From assembly GCF_000306945.1 (NCBI RefSeq), contig NC_018518.1:1922001-1986000 (forward strand): DNA of 64,000 nucleotides, given 5' to 3'. The notes beneath the pieces are model-generated. The model saw only the letters and a list, made by a program, of their open reading frames with translations. It was not told the DNA's origin and did no database searches. A program made the translations under genes and the position numbers. Numbering within the stretch: the stretch's first letter is position 1; each line of letters starts with the position of its first letter. This document shows positions 62,842 through 64,000 of the stretch, in pieces. The DNA is from Bordetella pertussis 18323 (lineage in GTDB: Bacteria > Pseudomonadota > Gammaproteobacteria > Burkholderiales > Burkholderiaceae_B).

Positions 62842-63618
62842 TTATTTGTCCACGAACGCGCGCTCGAACACGTAGTCGCCCGGCTCGCCCACGCCCGGCG
62901 AAACCTCGAACCCGCGCTTGTCCAGCATGGCGCGGATATCGGCCAGCATGTGCGGGCTGCCGCAGATCATGGCGCGGTCGACCGCCGGGTCCAGCTGCGG
63001 CAGGCCGATGTCGGCGCACAGCTTGCCCGAGTCGACCAGCTGCGTGATGCGGCCCTGGTTGCGGAACGGTTCGCGCGTCACGGTGGGGTAATAGACCAGC
63101 TTGTCGCGCACGATGTCGCCGAAGAACTCGTTGCCGGGCAGTTCCTTCTCGATGAAATCGGCATAGGCCAGCTCGCTGGCCCAGCGCACCCCGTGCACCA
63201 GCACCACTTTCTCGAACCGCTCGTAGACCTCGGGATCCTTGATGATGCTCATGAACGGGGCCAGGCCCGTGCCGGTGCCGAACAGATACAGGTGCTTGCC
63301 CGGCTTGAGATCGTCGACCACCAGCGTGCCCACCGGCTTGCGGCTGACCAGGATGGTGTCGCCTTCCTTGAGGTGCTGCAGCCGCGAGGTCAGCGGCCCG
63401 TTCTGCACCTTGATGCTGAGGAACTCGAGGTTTTCCTCGTAATTGGCGCTGGCGATGCTGTAGGCGCGCATCAACGGCTTGCCTTCGATTTCCAGGCCGA
63501 TCATGACGAAATGGCCATTGTGAAAGCGCAGCGCCGCATCGCGGGTGGTGGTGAAGGAGAAAAGGGTGTCGTTCCAGTGGCGCACGCTGAGGACGCGCTC
63601 GGTATTGAAAGCTGCCAT
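62842..63618 (-). CDS. fpr: Ferredoxin/flavodoxin-NADP+ reductase
   Basis: A 258-residue FAD enzyme. The FAD domain has FVMIGLEIEGKPLMRAYSIA (R-A-Y-S) and DTILVSRKPVGTLVVDDLKP. The NADP domain has YLFGTGTGLAPFMSIIKDPE (G-T-G-T-G-L-A-P), VLVHGVRWASELAYADFIEK and MICGSPHMLADIRAMLDKRG, and ends YVFERAFVDK. It is of bacterial subclass I-like Fpr and supplies electrons to or from ferredoxin, often in oxidative stress. The ATG at 63618 fits the family (MAAFNTERVLSVRHWNDTLF). Confidence 0.94.
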   Translation of the reverse strand: MAAFNTERVLSVRHWNDTLFSFTTTRDAALRFHNGHFVMIGLEIEGKPLMRAYSIASANYEENLEFLSIKVQNGPLTSRLQHLKEGDTILVSRKPVGTLVVDDLKPGKHLYLFGTGTGLAPFMSIIKDPEVYERFEKVVLVHGVRWASELAYADFIEKELPGNEFFGDIVRDKLVYYPTVTREPFRNQGRITQLVDSGKLCADIGLPQLDPAVDRAMICGSPHMLADIRAMLDKRGFEVSPGVGEPGDYVFERAFVDK

Positions 63619-63939
63619 GTCGTTGTAAATTACGGCGCCTTCCAGCGCACAAAGGAAGAAACGGGAAGAGGCCTCGCCGCGCGCAACGCATGGGCGAACC
63701 TAGGGTTAATCCTGATTTTAACGCAAGTAGCTGAGAACTGCTCTTATTAATCGTAATACCCATATGCCGTTTGATCGGGGTCAATTCCCACCCCGCCGCG
63801 CCCGCAAACTGACCTTTCAAGAAGTTGAACAGCGGTCCGCTTCCTGTTATTGTGCCCGTCTCAGTTGATAATCATTTTCGTTAGCGCACGCAACTGCAAT
63901 CCGCATCGGCGTGCGTTCCTGTCCTGCCGGAGTCATTCC
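63619..63939. other. Intergenic region between fpr and the next gene
   Basis: A 321-base region with no gene. It contains AT-rich stretches around 63705-63760 that may hold the fpr promoter, and the Fur-box-like site near its right end. No fpr operator or further repeat was recognised. Confidence 0.5.
63861..63879 (+). promoter_or_regulatory. Fur-box-like sequence
   Basis: Thirteen of 19 bases match the GATAATGATAATCATTATC Fur consensus, with 12 of 13 in the right-hand portion GATAATCATTTTC (63867-63879). It lies 60 bases upstream of the ATG at 63940, suggesting iron repression of that gene. Confidence 0.6.
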
Positions 63940-64000
63940 ATGCCGTCGACCAAGCGTTCCTCCCTGATCCCGCTGCTGCGCGCCCTGGCGCTCGCGGGCG
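63940..64000 (+). CDS. N-terminal fragment of an exported protein, 3' partial
   Basis: Only 20 codons are in the window: MPSTKRSSLIPLLRALALAG. The basic start followed by a hydrophobic run is a signal peptide, so the product is periplasmic, outer-membrane or secreted. The Fur-like site upstream suggests an iron-uptake component, but the family cannot be told. Confidence 0.6.
   Translation, partial: MPSTKRSSLIPLLRALALAG

Overview
The window is high-GC proteobacterial chromosome, almost certainly Bordetella pertussis. Two near-identical 1043-bp IS481 copies (in this genus hugely amplified only in B. pertussis), many decayed genes, Bordetella-type ABC uptake operons and a pertactin-like autotransporter remnant all point there. 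The species call rests on recognition, not on a database search.

Layout. 1-9190 (+): a DUF1800/DUF1501 pair (DUF1800 broken), glutathione peroxidase, a glutathione transferase, a GNAT acetyltransferase, a two-gene lipoate ligase, a DUF3298 lipoprotein, psd, and a frameshifted FMN-dependent 2-hydroxyacid dehydrogenase. 9203-11173 (-): a MetQ/NlpA binding protein and a RES/Xre toxin-antitoxin pair with a clear promoter. 11321-15613: a DUF423 gene, a DMT permease split by IS481, a GST, and the scar of a deletion that removed the 5' halves of a sugar dehydrogenase and a racemase gene. 15695-20543 (-): livF-livG-livM-livH and a binding protein for branched-chain amino acids. 20814-22225 (-): queuosine-precursor transporter and proC. 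22436-26819 (+): ugpBAEC for glycerol-3-phosphate, behind tandem PhoB-like repeats. 26930-29953: an orphan Liv-type binding protein, a serine hydrolase and the second IS481.

29949-50300 is a capsule locus of the ABC-transporter-dependent type. KpsM and KpsT form the exporter. KpsE and a Wza lipoprotein carry polymer through the periplasm and outer membrane. KpsC and KpsS build the Kdo linker on the lipid anchor. TviB and TviC should make UDP-N-acetylgalactosaminuronate, the Vi-antigen sugar. There are two glycosyltransferases, one glycosyltransferase-like protein, an LtaS-like phosphoglycerol transferase/sulfatase and two related GSCR-motif proteins. The export genes look intact, while several polymer-modifying genes are broken (SDR remnant, frameshifted GSCR protein, truncated GSCR-TPR protein), so the locus is partly decayed.

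50434-64000: dps, mmsA with a divergent LysR regulator, oxyR, recG and ridA, a broken autotransporter, an aldo/keto reductase, a broken MFS exporter with a divergent LysR regulator, fpr, and the first 20 codons of a gene behind a Fur-box-like sequence.

At least nine genes are broken: DUF1800, 2-hydroxyacid dehydrogenase, DMT permease, sugar dehydrogenase, racemase, SDR, GSCR protein, autotransporter and MFS exporter. A further gene end is truncated near 50036. No rRNA, tRNA or CRISPR array was seen.
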